DNA of 64,000 bases from Ceratopteris richardii (Eukaryota > Streptophyta > Polypodiopsida > Polypodiales > Pteridaceae). The stretch lies in assembly GCA_020310875.1 (NCBI GenBank), contig CM035423.1, positions 133,876,696-133,940,695 of the forward strand, given 5' to 3'. The notes under the pieces are model-generated. The model saw only the letters and a program-made list of their open reading frames with translations, was not told where the DNA came from and did no database searches. This document shows positions 48,329 to 58,500 of the stretch, in pieces; the first letter of the stretch is position 1, and each line of letters begins with the position of its first letter. A program made the position numbers and the translations under genes.

Positions 48329-48900
48329 TGTAGCTCAGTGATGAGTAGCACCTCCTTTAATGTCAGTTCGGGAAGACGTGAGGATGGTATGATGACCTCG
48401 AGCAAGTGAAGGCACCAGTGCGTAAGTGAGAAGCACACTAATATGCACACACATACACTCACACGTGCACACAAGGTAAGACAAAGAGTGAGAAGCAATG
48501 GAGTTCTTTTGATTACTTCCAAAATGCTCATACAAGTTTAGATCAATTACAAGCTAACTCAAAAATGAGCTCTCTAGCTCTATTTATAGTTTTTGACTAG
48601 GTTTTGGCCATGTCCAGACCTAGTGTCCGGCCTAGTTAAAAATTAGGTTCTAAGGCCTATTTGAAGACTCAAACGAAGCCTAAAAATTATGAAAATTGAT
48701 AGGTAGCTACTTCGAATGCTCCTCAAGCTCAAGGACTCCTTGGCTTGCACAAAATGGAGCTACAAAAATATGGAATGGTATCTACAATGGCTTTTAGTGA
48801 TGAAAATCACTATTGTTGTAGGGATTTCTTCTAACGATTTGACATACACATCTTCGAGCTCCCTACTTGCTCCTTCTCCTTGTGTATCCACCTCTTTGAT
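48329..48900 (-). repeat. Gypsy-2 5' LTR
   Basis: Starts TGTAGCTCAGTGATGAG like the Gypsy-1 LTRs and stays alignable to about 48.81 kb, including the TATA core at 48,580-48,589. Beyond that it diverges, so the right end is approximate. Confidence 0.75.
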
Positions 48901-49299
48901 ATGCTTTAGTGTCCTGAAAAAATATTGGCCTACTTGCCAGATCGTCGTTGACTACTCTGTCTGCTTGTGCCTTCTCTTCTCTCTGACTCCCTTCGTAAGC
49001 TTCCTTGCCTTGTGAGTCCTTCAGTTCCAACACATACGTTTTGCTTGGTTAGCTTCTTGAATAACCTGCAATAAAGAGAAAAAGGAGAGAGAGAGAGAGA
49101 GAGAGAATTCAAAGAGAGAAAGATGTAGAAAGAGAGAAACAAAGACAAAGAGAGAAAATAAGATAGAGCTTTGGCAAAACAACAATTCTGCATATACTTG
49201 TTTCAACTCGTAAGCGCAGCGCAATTGCGAATGTTGGAGAGCTCTTTGATCAGATGTGTGAAAATGCCAATCGAAGAGCCTCCATCGTTTTAATTTTTA
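48901..49299. other. CACTA internal sequence right of Gypsy-2
   Basis: No gene seen. It contains a GA tract near 49.08-49.11 kb. Confidence 0.5.
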
Positions 49300-49604
49300 T
49301 CGTCAACAGATCGTCGTGTAAGCGATGGTAACGCATCGTAAAAACCATTGGAATTGGCATCGCATAAGCGACATTTTTTAGTGTCGCTTATGCGATGCAA
49401 AAGCATCGCTTATGCAACGCTTTTTAAAACCGTCGCCTTAGCGACGCTCTATGCGAGCATCACACATCCCGTCGTGCCATACATAAAAAAAACCATCGTT
49501 TTGTTCGTTGTTTAATCGACGGTTCGTGCGTGATGCTCATTGCGATGCATTTTGCAATTTTATAGCAACTAAATTGTGTCGCCTTAACTGTTGCTATGCG
49601 CCTG
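49300..49604. repeat. CACTA right subterminal repeats
   Basis: The same motif family as the left end: GTAAGCGATGG, CGCATAAGCGACA, GTGTCGCTTATGCGATGC, GCATCGCTTATGC and CGTCGCCTTAGCGACG. Their presence at both ends ties the two termini to one element. Confidence 0.85.
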
Positions 49605-49618
49605 TATTCCTTGTAGTG
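49605..49618 (-). repeat. CACTA right terminal inverted repeat
   Basis: TATTCCTTGTAGTG, the inverted match of the left end, followed by the GAA duplication. Confidence 0.9.
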
Positions 49619-49730
49619 GAAGAAGAAGAAGAAGAAGATCATTCTTCCTTGCCTCAATCTGAGTGTGTGCTTCTCTTTGATTGTGAGAGTGTGTGTGTGA
49701 GCTCTCTTCCTTATCTCCTTCCTCATAACA
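49619..49730 (+). repeat. Copia-3 5' LTR, right part
   Basis: Resumes with the duplicated GAA after the CACTA and ends CATAACA directly before the primer site. Confidence 0.65.
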
Positions 49731-49743
49731 TGGTATCAAAGCC
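49731..49743 (+). other. Copia-3 primer binding site (initiator tRNA-Met type)
   Basis: TGGTATCAAAGCC, adjacent to the CA end of the LTR. It is a close variant of TGGTATCAGAGC. Confidence 0.75.
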
Positions 49744-50151
49744 AGCGTGGCTGTAGAGAGCTCCTGGAGAAGGCGGATGATGACGAGTACATGAGAAGGC
49801 ATGGAGAAAGCGTGATTCACAAACGACCTCAGATTGATACGAAAATTGTCATGAATGTAGAAGATCTCAAAATATTTTTGGAGCCATCTCGACCTCCATT
49901 TCAAGCCTGCAAGGTGGGGCCCATAGAAAAACCAGGTCAGTTTGCAAAACTACAACTTGCCTCCTGTTCGACAACACTCATATATTCCAGGTCCAGAATT
50001 TCAAGCAATTCCATGTACTGTTGATACATGAAAACTATGTTTTTCTGAGATTGAACTATCACGTCATAGTGTGACAATGTTCAAGCAGAAGTGCTGCTTG
50101 TAGTGTTTTGTAGTGTTGTGAATTGCTACAAAAATGGCAATCACAGATTGA

Positions 50152-52640
50152 ATGAGTCAGCTTACGAGCGATAAGCTGGACAAGAACAACTTCCATGCTT
50201 GGAGATTCAGAATGATCAATTTCTTGATGGGAAAAGGCTACTGGAAGTACATCGAAGGAGAGAATGAAAATGCTCCACAGTTACCAGAGAGGAATCAGAC
50301 TACGGCCCAGTTAAGAGCATATGAGGAATGGAATCAAGGATCACGAAAGATAATGTATTGGCTATCTGTTAGCATACAGGATAGCATGATTGGGCACATA
50401 CAGGATGCCAAGACTTCGAAAGAGGCTTGGAACAGTTTGGTCACATTGTATGAGACCAATACAAAGGCATGAAAATTGCAACTCAAGAACGAGTTGCATA
50501 CATTGGACAAGAAGGGCATGTTGGTAAGTGACTACACCCTGAAAATCAAAAGCATATGTGAGACACTTGCATCTATTGGCATGAATATAGATGATGATGA
50601 TAAGGTGGAAGTGTGCCTTCGTGGTTTAGGAGCTGCATATAAGCAGTTCAGAACTTCTATACAGACTAGAGAAAATATTCTGAATTTTGCTGATTTGGTA
50701 TCCATGCTGATTATTGAAGAAAAGAATCTTGGTGAGGATTCAAGATCCCAAGTAAAGCCCAGTTCTGAGCAGGTATTCTACTCTAGCAAAGGAAGACGCA
50801 GAGGTAGAGGTTTCAGAAGTGAAAGAGGAAACAATAACCAAGAACAAGGTCAACAACATAATCATGCAGTAGGAAGAGGACAATTACGAGGTAGGGGGAG
50901 CCAAAGAGATCGTAGAAATTTCCAAAGAAATGATTTAGGTAATGAGATTAAAGGATGCTAGAATTGTGGTAAACCTGGACACTTTGAACACTTTGAACAC
51001 TTTGAACATGGTTGCAGATTGAAGAATCAAAATAACAAAACACAACAAAACAACTATGCATCCACAAGTGCAGATGATTCTGAGAAGCTGTTCGTGGTTC
51101 AAGATCACATGATGAATATGATATTTGCTGGTGTTTCAAAATCAAATGATAATGTCTAGTATGTTGATTTAGGTGCTTCAAATCATAAGAACAATCATGC
51201 CAAATGGTTTAGTAGTTTGCAAAAATTTCCAGTTCGTGGATATGTTGAAACAGGTGATAACACATCACACCCTATTGAGCATACAGGAAACATAGCATTG
51301 GTAAAACATCTTGTTGATGTGATGCATGTTCCAAATATAGCAAAGAATCTAGTTTTTGTTGGACAAATGGTTGACCAGGGATTACAAGTCAGGTTCAATA
51401 TTGATGGGTTATATGTAGAAGAATACAAACGGGATGGAAGATTGATTGCCAAAGGAAACAAAGTGGGTAGGATGTTCACTTTAAATGTGAATATTCCTGA
51501 AATGAATGCAGCCATGTTTGCAAAAGGTGCAGGAATCATTGTTGATATAGAGATCTGGCACAAAGGGATTGGACATGCAAACTTGCAAAGGCTGAAATTG
51601 ATGCAGTCAAAGGAGATTGTCCATGGACTACCAAATTTTAAGCTTTTAGAGATGCAAAAGGTATGTGCAACATGTCAATTTGGAAAATAGTCAAGAGCAT
51701 CATTTCCACATGACAAGCATGTTAGTGAGAACATACTAGAAATAATACATACAGATGTTTGGGGTCCTGCAAAGACCACATCTATGGACGGTTGCAAGAT
51801 TTATGTTACTTTCACTGATGATCATACACAAAAAGTATGGGTATATTTCATGAATGAGAAGAGTGAGGTGTTCACTCACTTCCAGATTTTTAAAGCTATG
51901 GTGGAAAAGCAGACAGGGAAGTATATTTAGACATTAAGATCTGATGGAAGAGGTGAATACATGTCAAATGAGTTCAACAACTTTCTAAAAGATCATTGAA
52001 TTCGGTGTCAGTTTTCATGCAGGTACACACCACAATAGAATGGCGATGCTGAACACAAAAATAGACATATTGTAGAAATAGCAAGAGCCTTGATGGCTAA
52101 GAAGAATATGCCTCATTGTTATTGGGCAGAACTATTCATATTGTTGTATACATAATGAACAAAACTCTGATTGCTATTGTACATCAAGTTACACCTGAAG
52201 AGAAGTTTACAGGTAAAAAGCCAAACTTATCACATCTGAAAGTTTTTGGCTGTATTGCATATGTATGTGTTCCAGAGGAATTGAAGACAAAGCTTGATCC
52301 AAATGCAGAAAAGTGTGTCTTCATTGGATACTCCCTTGAGCAAAAGGGATATAAATGTTATAACTAACTCACACGGCACGTGAAGGTGAGTAGAGATGTG
52401 GTATTTGATGAAATGTCAAGCTTCTATGCATATGCCAAAGAAGGGCTAAATCTTGAACCAAATGACAAAGAAAATGTTGAAAAATCAAGTGCACAATCTC
52501 AAGCTTTGAGTGGACCGGATGCATCACCAAGCAATAGTTCCAACTCTCAAGCCACCATGATTTCCACTTTGTATCCTAAAGTTCAGATGCTCATCATTGA
52601 CATGCAAGAGGTTTACTGCATACCCTAGGAATCCACTAGT
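50152..52640 (+). mobile_element. Copia-3 gag-protease-integrase remains
   Basis: Gag-like sequence lies at about 50.15-51.0 kb and includes an Arg/Gly-rich stretch and a zinc-knuckle-like segment. Protease-like sequence is at about 51.15-51.4 kb. The integrase zinc part and core are at about 51.55-52.15 kb, and the linker toward RT is at about 52.2-52.6 kb. Many breaks are present and the element is cut short. Confidence 0.75.
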
Positions 52641-52941
52641 CCATTATAATCAGATTGCTCTATCTTGAGTAACCTCTGTGCATGCGATTCATCCAGGTCA
52701 CGTACCATTGTATGGCCTATAAACAGTGCCAAAATCTTTGAATAGCAATTATAATTTCGTTTCTCACACTTTCAAACTGAACATATGATAGAATCGACAA
52801 ATCATTTAATGAAGGTACATACTTCATATCCTCCAAAACAAACAATCATATCGTGCCATCCAAACAATCAGATTTTACGCGAATATTTTGAAAGATGCAT
52901 TAATATTTTTAAAAGATGCGTAGATAAAAAGTGTCCATTGA
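52641..52941. other. Unassigned sequence between Copia-3 and the LINE
   Basis: AT-rich, no gene seen. It ends with the left copy of the LINE target duplication. Confidence 0.5.
52925..52941. repeat. LINE target-site duplication, left
   Basis: TAAAAAGTGTCCATTGA, identical to 59,491-59,507. Confidence 0.85.
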
Positions 52942-53370
52942 TACATTGTTTAAGTTCAAGTAAATGGCTTAAGAGGTAAGCGCGGCTATGGCGGACTGTG
53001 CGTTGGCGGACTGACATTACGGTGAGGCTTTGCCGTCCCTACGACCCTTTTGCTTTGGAGTAGTCCCATCAACAAGTGCTGCTGAAGAAATCTGGTGAAG
53101 AAGGGAGGAATAGGGCAAAACAAGAAGAGCTGAGCTGACAGGGCAACAGCAGATGGTGTTCCTCTTCGCCGCAGTTCATGCTCATCATCAAAGACTTAAT
53201 CCGAGGATGATCGACTAGCAGATGATCGACTAGAGGATGGACTGAAGGACTTTATGCTTGATACGCGTGTATGCTTGGACGGACGACGGACTGAAGGATT
53301 GTAGCATCGGTGAAATTCGTGTTGGAGGTCTGTAGACAGTGGCGATAGACGGGCGGTAGTGCATGCTTTC

Positions 53371-53740
53371 AGTTTAGCGGCACTACAGTGTCTATCGCGA
53401 CCCTCGGAGGGACCTGTCTATCGTGACTCTCGACCTCTCTCGCGACAGCTAGGGTGTGGTCTATCGTGACTCTCGGAGGTATCTATCGTGACACTCGACC
53501 TCTCTCGCGGCACTACAGTTTAGCGGCACTACAGTGTCTATCGCGACCCTCGGAGGGACCTGTCTATCGTGACTCTCGACCTCTCTCGCGACAGCTAGGG
53601 TGTGGTCTATCGTGACTCTCGGAGGGACCTATCTATCGTGACAGCTTGGATGGGGTCTATCACGATTCGCGACTTTCGAGATGTGGTCTATCGCGACACT
53701 CTGAGTGTCTTGTGACGACTCCTGTCTATCGCGCGTGGGT
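53371..53740 (+). repeat. LINE 5' UTR tandem repeats with CTATCGCGAC/CTATCGTGAC motifs
   Basis: A 146-bp unit beginning AGTTTAGCGGCACTACAGTG at 53,371 is repeated from 53,517. Within and after the units the phrases TCTATCGCGAC and TCTATCGTGACTCTCG recur about ten times. L1 5' UTRs carry the internal promoter, and tandem monomers there often act as promoter units; that role is inferred here. Confidence 0.85.
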
Positions 53741-53900
53741 TTTCTCTCTCTAGCAGTGCACTTTCAATGGTGTTGGCTGCCATGGCAGCTATTAAGTGGA
53801 AGTAAGCCCGCCTGAATTTTAGCTTTCTCGTGGAACCTTGCACCGATTAAAGTTGAAAGAGAAGAAACTTGCGAACTAAACTTGTTCCCTCCCTCATTAC

Positions 53901-54012
53901 TAGCGAGAAAAGAAAAAGAAAAAAAAAAAGTAGAAGAGAAAAAAAAAAAGAAGAAAAAGAAGAAAGAAGAAAAAAGAAAAAAGAAAAATGAGAAAAGACT
54001 CGAAAGAAAAAA
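53901..54012 (+). repeat. Purine-rich A/G tract ahead of LINE ORF1
   Basis: About 110 nt of almost pure A and G, roughly 100 nt upstream of the ORF1 start. It makes a spurious Lys-rich reading frame that I do not accept as coding. Confidence 0.85.
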
Positions 54013-54113
54013 TAGAACTACCTTTTATTGTGAATTCTTTGGGTTTTTTCTCGATGCTTCTCTTCTCAGAGATTTAGAAAAAGATCATCTTTCTCGGGGT
54101 GTCCCTTTTTATC

Positions 54114-55538
54114 ATGGATTTGGCGACCCCCTCTCTTGGGAGAAGCTTCATGGATGTGGCTTCATCCTCCCTCGTGAAAAGTAATCGGGCCCCCCCCCCT
54201 GGGGAGACCGATACACTGGCCGCTCTGCTGGAGGGGGGATCGTGCGCCGCCCCTGAGGCATCCAATTGTTGTGAATCCCCCATCGTGTCCCTCAGTAGAC
54301 CCGCAGTTCTATCTGCTCAGGAGGAGCTCAAGAAAGTTTGCCTCGTCGGCCAAGTGTTTGGCCCTAGGCCCCCGCTTGAAATCGTGCGACAATGGCTTCG
54401 AAAAGAGTGGTTCCCTCGAGGGCTAATTGTCAGCAAATGCCAGTTCTTACCAGCAAACCACATGCTGCTAGTCTTTGAAAACGAAGAGATGGCGTTCCAA
54501 GCCCTAAGCGTTGGCACCTGGCAGCTCGGTCGGGCGACCCTGTGCCTATTCAGATGGTCCCCGGACTTTACTCCCGACAAATCGAAATCACTTCGGTACC
54601 CTCTTTGGGTTGAGCTCCCCAACCTCCCATACTTCTTGTACAACTTCGTGTGGGACATTGTCTCTCCTATCGGCAAGCCGTTGGCTTCACGCGAAGACAT
54701 TGGTGGCCTCATCTATGAAGGTGCGAGACACTCGTTCAATGCCAGGTGGCACCCACAAATCTGCGTCGAGGCCGACCTCAGTTCGCCGCTTCCATCAACG
54801 ATCAAAGTGGACATGGGCGAAGGAGAAATTTGGGAGCAGGACATCACCTACAAAAACCTCCCCAACGCGTGCTTTCGTTGTGGTCAGCAAGGTCACAGGA
54901 TTAAAGATTGCCCTCTCAGGCAAAAAAACAAGCGATTTCAAGAAGCCTCCAAAATCGCTCAAGACAACTTTGGCGACTTGACCCACTCGACCAAGGAAAG
55001 GGAAAGCAAGGGCCTCCTCAATCCGCAAACTGACGCTGATGGCTTTACTGAAGTTAGAAGAAGAAGGAAAAGAAGTCCGAGGGCCAACGGCGAGAGAAAC
55101 AACCTGCCAACTACCCCACACAGCAATTTGTATTGCAATCTTGGAAAGGAGATCAACGAGCTCGACTACCCAGGCGGGAAGCTACCCGAGGTTAGCAGCT
55201 ACGACGAAGCCCAAGAGATCCCTGACAACAAAGAAACCCCCCAGGAGGGTTACACCACAAGCAAAGAAGATGGTTTCACCACTAGTAACGAAGACAACAT
55301 GGATAGCGAAAGCTCCATCATCGGATCGACGATCCCGGAAACGGTGCCGAGTACGGGGCCCAATTCTCCCCAGCATGGTGCATCCCGCAAAGGAAAGCAG
55401 CCTATGGAGCTACCCTGGAAAAGCCCCCACAAGAACCGTTTTCTAAGTCGGGATCTGATCCCAGCGAAAAAGAAAGATGAAGCCAAGAGAAGAAAGGACA
55501 AGGCTCCCTCCCGCAAAGAGGGATCAACACAAAAATGA
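54114..55538 (+). CDS. LINE ORF1: DUF4283-type RNA-binding protein with CCHC zinc knuckle
   Basis: 474 codons from ATG at 54,114; an upstream in-frame GTG at 54,099 is less likely. Residues of about 70-195 form a DUF4283-like domain, with KKVCLVGQVFG, a strand-rich core LVFENEEMAFQAL and W.LPNLPY. A CCHC knuckle CFRCGQQGHRIKDC lies at residues about 253-266. The rest is a charged, Ser/Thr/Lys-rich tail ending in a very basic stretch (AKRRKDKAPSRKEGS). By family knowledge it binds LINE RNA in a ribonucleoprotein particle with ORF2p. Its stop overlaps the ORF2 start (ATGA), suggesting ORF2 is translated by termination-reinitiation. No breaks were seen. Confidence 0.9.
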   Translation: MDLATPSLGRSFMDVASSSLVKSNRAPPPGETDTLAALLEGGSCAAPEASNCCESPIVSLSRPAVLSAQEELKKVCLVGQVFGPRPPLEIVRQWLRKEWFPRGLIVSKCQFLPANHMLLVFENEEMAFQALSVGTWQLGRATLCLFRWSPDFTPDKSKSLRYPLWVELPNLPYFLYNFVWDIVSPIGKPLASREDIGGLIYEGARHSFNARWHPQICVEADLSSPLPSTIKVDMGEGEIWEQDITYKNLPNACFRCGQQGHRIKDCPLRQKNKRFQEASKIAQDNFGDLTHSTKERESKGLLNPQTDADGFTEVRRRRKRSPRANGERNNLPTTPHSNLYCNLGKEINELDYPGGKLPEVSSYDEAQEIPDNKETPQEGYTTSKEDGFTTSNEDNMDSESSIIGSTIPETVPSTGPNSPQHGASRKGKQPMELPWKSPHKNRFLSRDLIPAKKKDEAKRRKDKAPSRKEGSTQK

Positions 55539-58500
55539 TTGTTATCTCGTTAAATGCTAGAGGGCTTACCGACCCCTCAAGAGCGACCATCATTGGTCAA
55601 TGGCTCCGCGACATTAGCTTAAACCCAGACATTATATGTATTCAAGAGATTAAAATTGACGGAGAAGACCTCCAGAAACGGCTCAGACAGGTCTCCTCGG
55701 CCCATGTGTGGATCCCGACGAAGCACCAGCGGGGGTCCGGAGGGACGGCTATCGGGGTTAAACAGCTCTGGCTTGAAAAGCTTGAGAACACCATTGAAGA
55801 TGTAAGTCACCGTTGGATTGCGGTTTCTTTTGGTGCTCCTCTTTGTGTTACTATGGTTTCTTTGTACGCCCCTAACGGGGATTTGGAGAGACTGAACACT
55901 TGGGCTTCATTAGACTCGCTTCCCCATAACGCGTTTATATGTGGAGACTTCAACATGGTGGAGGATCCTATGGACAGATGGATGGGCAAGGGCAGGGTCA
56001 TCGACAATCGGGAGAAAGAAACGTGGGACTTGACCAAACTCCACTTGGATCTGGTTGAGTTCAAAGACTCGAATGGCTTTTCTTGGTCGAATCTCCAAGC
56101 GGGCGAGGACCTGAGGAAAGCTAGACTCGATAGATGCTACATCTCTCAGAGGTTTACTCAACAGTGGGGCCACCCTACCATCACGCAACGCACTGACCTC
56201 ACTATCTCTGATCACTACCCGATCGTTATCACTTTTCAACCTTACAACAAAATCCGCAAAGCTCCGTGGTTCCATGCCAACGCTTCCACCTTCTCTCTCC
56301 CTTCTGTCCACCAAGAAATTGCCGATGTGTGGAAAGTGGCGTTCGCCTCTGGCTTGGCCCCTGCCAAGTGCTGGAGAAGTGCGGTCGACAAGTCGCGTAA
56401 GATCATGATCAGAACTAAGAAGATGCTCGAGACTGCGAGGCGGGCTCGTAGGGAGGCTCTTTACCACAGACTCTGGCGGCTCGAGGAGGAAGTGAACAAA
56501 GGGAAACAACAAGCACAGAAAGGCCTCAGAAAAATCAGAGCAGCGTTGAGATACGAGGAAGAAATACAAAGGAAAAACTTGCAAATCTTCTTCAAAGAGT
56601 GGTGGGCTGGCAAAGCCGACAAACCCACCAAAGAGATGTGTAGTATCCTTAAAAGGAAACACAATAGAGAGTCGATCCCCCTACTGCTTGACCCTCATGG
56701 CAATGTATGTAATTCGGAAGAAGATAATTTCGGCATCATCGAGGGGCACTTCACGAGACTCCTGGGAACCTCGAACCCCCTTTCCCTCCATAGAAGGGAC
56801 TGTATGGCTGCCATTTCTAGGGTCTCCCCCCGGAGGATACCAACCAACCTCCACTCCCTGCTTCATGCCCCTATCTCGGAATCAGAAATCATTGAGGTCA
56901 TTGATGCCCTCCCCCTAGGTAAAAGCCCGGGACCCGACGGACTCACTAACGAGTTCTTTAAATCCTTCAAGCTGGTGGTTGCCACCCCTCTCCGGATGGT
57001 TTGGCAAGAAGCGCTAAAATTTGGTGCTCTTCCTTCTTGTCTAAATAATGGAATTATCAAGTTGGTACACAAGAAGGGGGAAAAGAACAGAATCGAGAAC
57101 TGGCGGCCTATTACGATGCTCCAAACAGGATACAAGATCATCGCCAAAGTCATTGCCAACAGACTTTCGTGCCACCTGAGATCTTGGCTTAGTGAGGACC
57201 AAAAAGGTTTCATCAAAGGCAGGTCTATCCTGGAAACCATTATGGATATTTGGGAAGGTATTCAATTCGCAAATGAATCCAATCAAGATGTGGTTTTCCT
57301 CAAAATCGACTTTGACAAAGCCTACGACAGGCTAGAATGGGACTATATTCTGCAGTCGCTCCAAGATCTCGGGCTCAGTCAGAAATTCACCAAGATGATC
57401 GCGACCCTTCTCGGAAACGCAACAACCCAAATCAACGTCAACGGCAAACTTTCGAAGGCAATCCATCTTAGAAGATCGATTAGACAAGGGTGCCCTCTGG
57501 CCCCCCTTCTTTTTGCCATCGCCACTAAGGGGTTGAGCAGACTTGTGGCTCATCATGTGGAGGCTGGCAATATCAAAGGCCTCCGGCTGCCTCACGACCA
57601 CAATCAAATCATCATGAGACTGTTTGCTGATGATATGAACGCGTTCGTCCACAATGATAATACCAGCCTGGAGACTTTCTGGAGGTGTCTTGCTACCTTT
57701 TGTGATGCCTCTGGATCTAAAATCAACCACTCCAAGACCGCCTTTAGGGCTATCGTGGGACAGCATCCTGACCTTCTCATTGATCATGGCTGTCAAATCA
57801 TTCCGCAGGGTCAAATCTTTCGGCTTCTAGGAATCCCCCTGGGGTTTGGCGTCTCCATGGAGCAGCGATGGAACTGGGTATTGGCTAAACTCGAAAACAA
57901 GCTCAACTATTGGAGAGGTATGCAAATCAATCTCGCTGGGCGAGCGATGGTTATCAACACGTTCCTCCTCTCTTCTACAATCTATTTCCTTTCTTGTTGG
58001 AGACCGAACGAGCAAGGCCTGTCCAAACTAAACAGCATTTGTAGAAATTTCCTTTGGACGGGCGACCATAACAGAAGGGGGGTGCCCAAAATCAAATGGG
58101 CCATCTGCACCAGCGACAGAGACTGCGGGGGGCTTGGTATCTTGGACATTGGGTGTATGGCTAACAAACTGGCGGCCAAATGGATGATTAGGGCTTGGTG
58201 CAATAGGGAGGCCTCGTGGGCCAAGCTGATCTTCAGAAACAAGAATGAGTTGGCCCTCACGGGGCTCCCGAACTGGAAGAATCTTGACATCATGACCCTG
58301 CTTTTCTCCCCGATCCCCGTCTTCCCGAAAGGCTCCAATCTCGTGTGTTCCCTTTGGAAGGGCTGGAATAAAGTCAAAAGCTTCACAAGAGTTAGTGAGG
58401 ACTGGAAGTGGGCGGCCGGAATCAGACAAAACGACTCTATCTGGTTTCCGATTCACGGCATCCGGAGTGTGGAGTCGTGGAACATTCAAAATGCCAAGAA

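Larger units (their letters stand above)
41709..48900 (-). mobile_element. Truncated Ty3/Gypsy element inside the CACTA, relative of Gypsy-1 (Gypsy-2)
   Basis: Only the 5' half is present: the 5' LTR (from 48,329 rightward to about 48.9 kb), tRNA-Asp-type primer site, repeat-rich leader, gag, protease and linker. It stops at the beginning of reverse transcriptase at 41,709. The 3' LTR is absent, so age from LTRs cannot be given. Similarity to Gypsy-1 is high in gag and pol, but its LTR tail and leader differ. It has a few breaks besides the truncation. Confidence 0.9.
38316..49618. mobile_element. Non-autonomous CACTA (En/Spm) DNA transposon, 11.3 kb
   Basis: The left end is CACTACAAGAAATA and the right end, reverse complemented, is CACTACAAGGAATA. 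A 3-bp target duplication GAA lies on both sides (38,313-38,315 and 49,619-49,621). Both ends carry subterminal repeats of a GCATCGCTTATGCGATGC-type motif, the usual binding platform for CACTA transposition proteins. No TNP2- or TNPA-like reading frame is seen inside. The element therefore looks non-autonomous. It carries a CA-rich tract, a tRNA-like array, a CATGCA-rich region and the truncated Gypsy-2. Confidence 0.9.
38044..52640 (+). mobile_element. Old Ty1/Copia element (Copia-3), split by a CACTA transposon and truncated
   Basis: The 5' LTR is 38,044-38,315 plus 49,619-49,730, interrupted by the CACTA at 38,316-49,618. A tRNA-Met-type primer site follows at 49,731. The internal part has gag (from about 50.15 kb, LDKNNFHAWRFRM), protease-like sequence and integrase (HTDVWGP, TLRSDGRGEYMSNEF). 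It ends near 52.6 kb before reverse transcriptase, and no 3' LTR is found. It has many breaks and is the oldest layer of this nest. Confidence 0.8.

Noticed and set aside
53882-54184. Lys/Glu-rich 100-codon ORF ahead of LINE ORF1
   Set aside because: It is produced by the A/G-rich tract in the 5' UTR and overlaps the true ORF1 in another frame.
55910-58489. Minus-strand ORFs of 100-250 codons inside the LINE
   Set aside because: They are complementary-frame shadows of ORF2, with no domain similarity.
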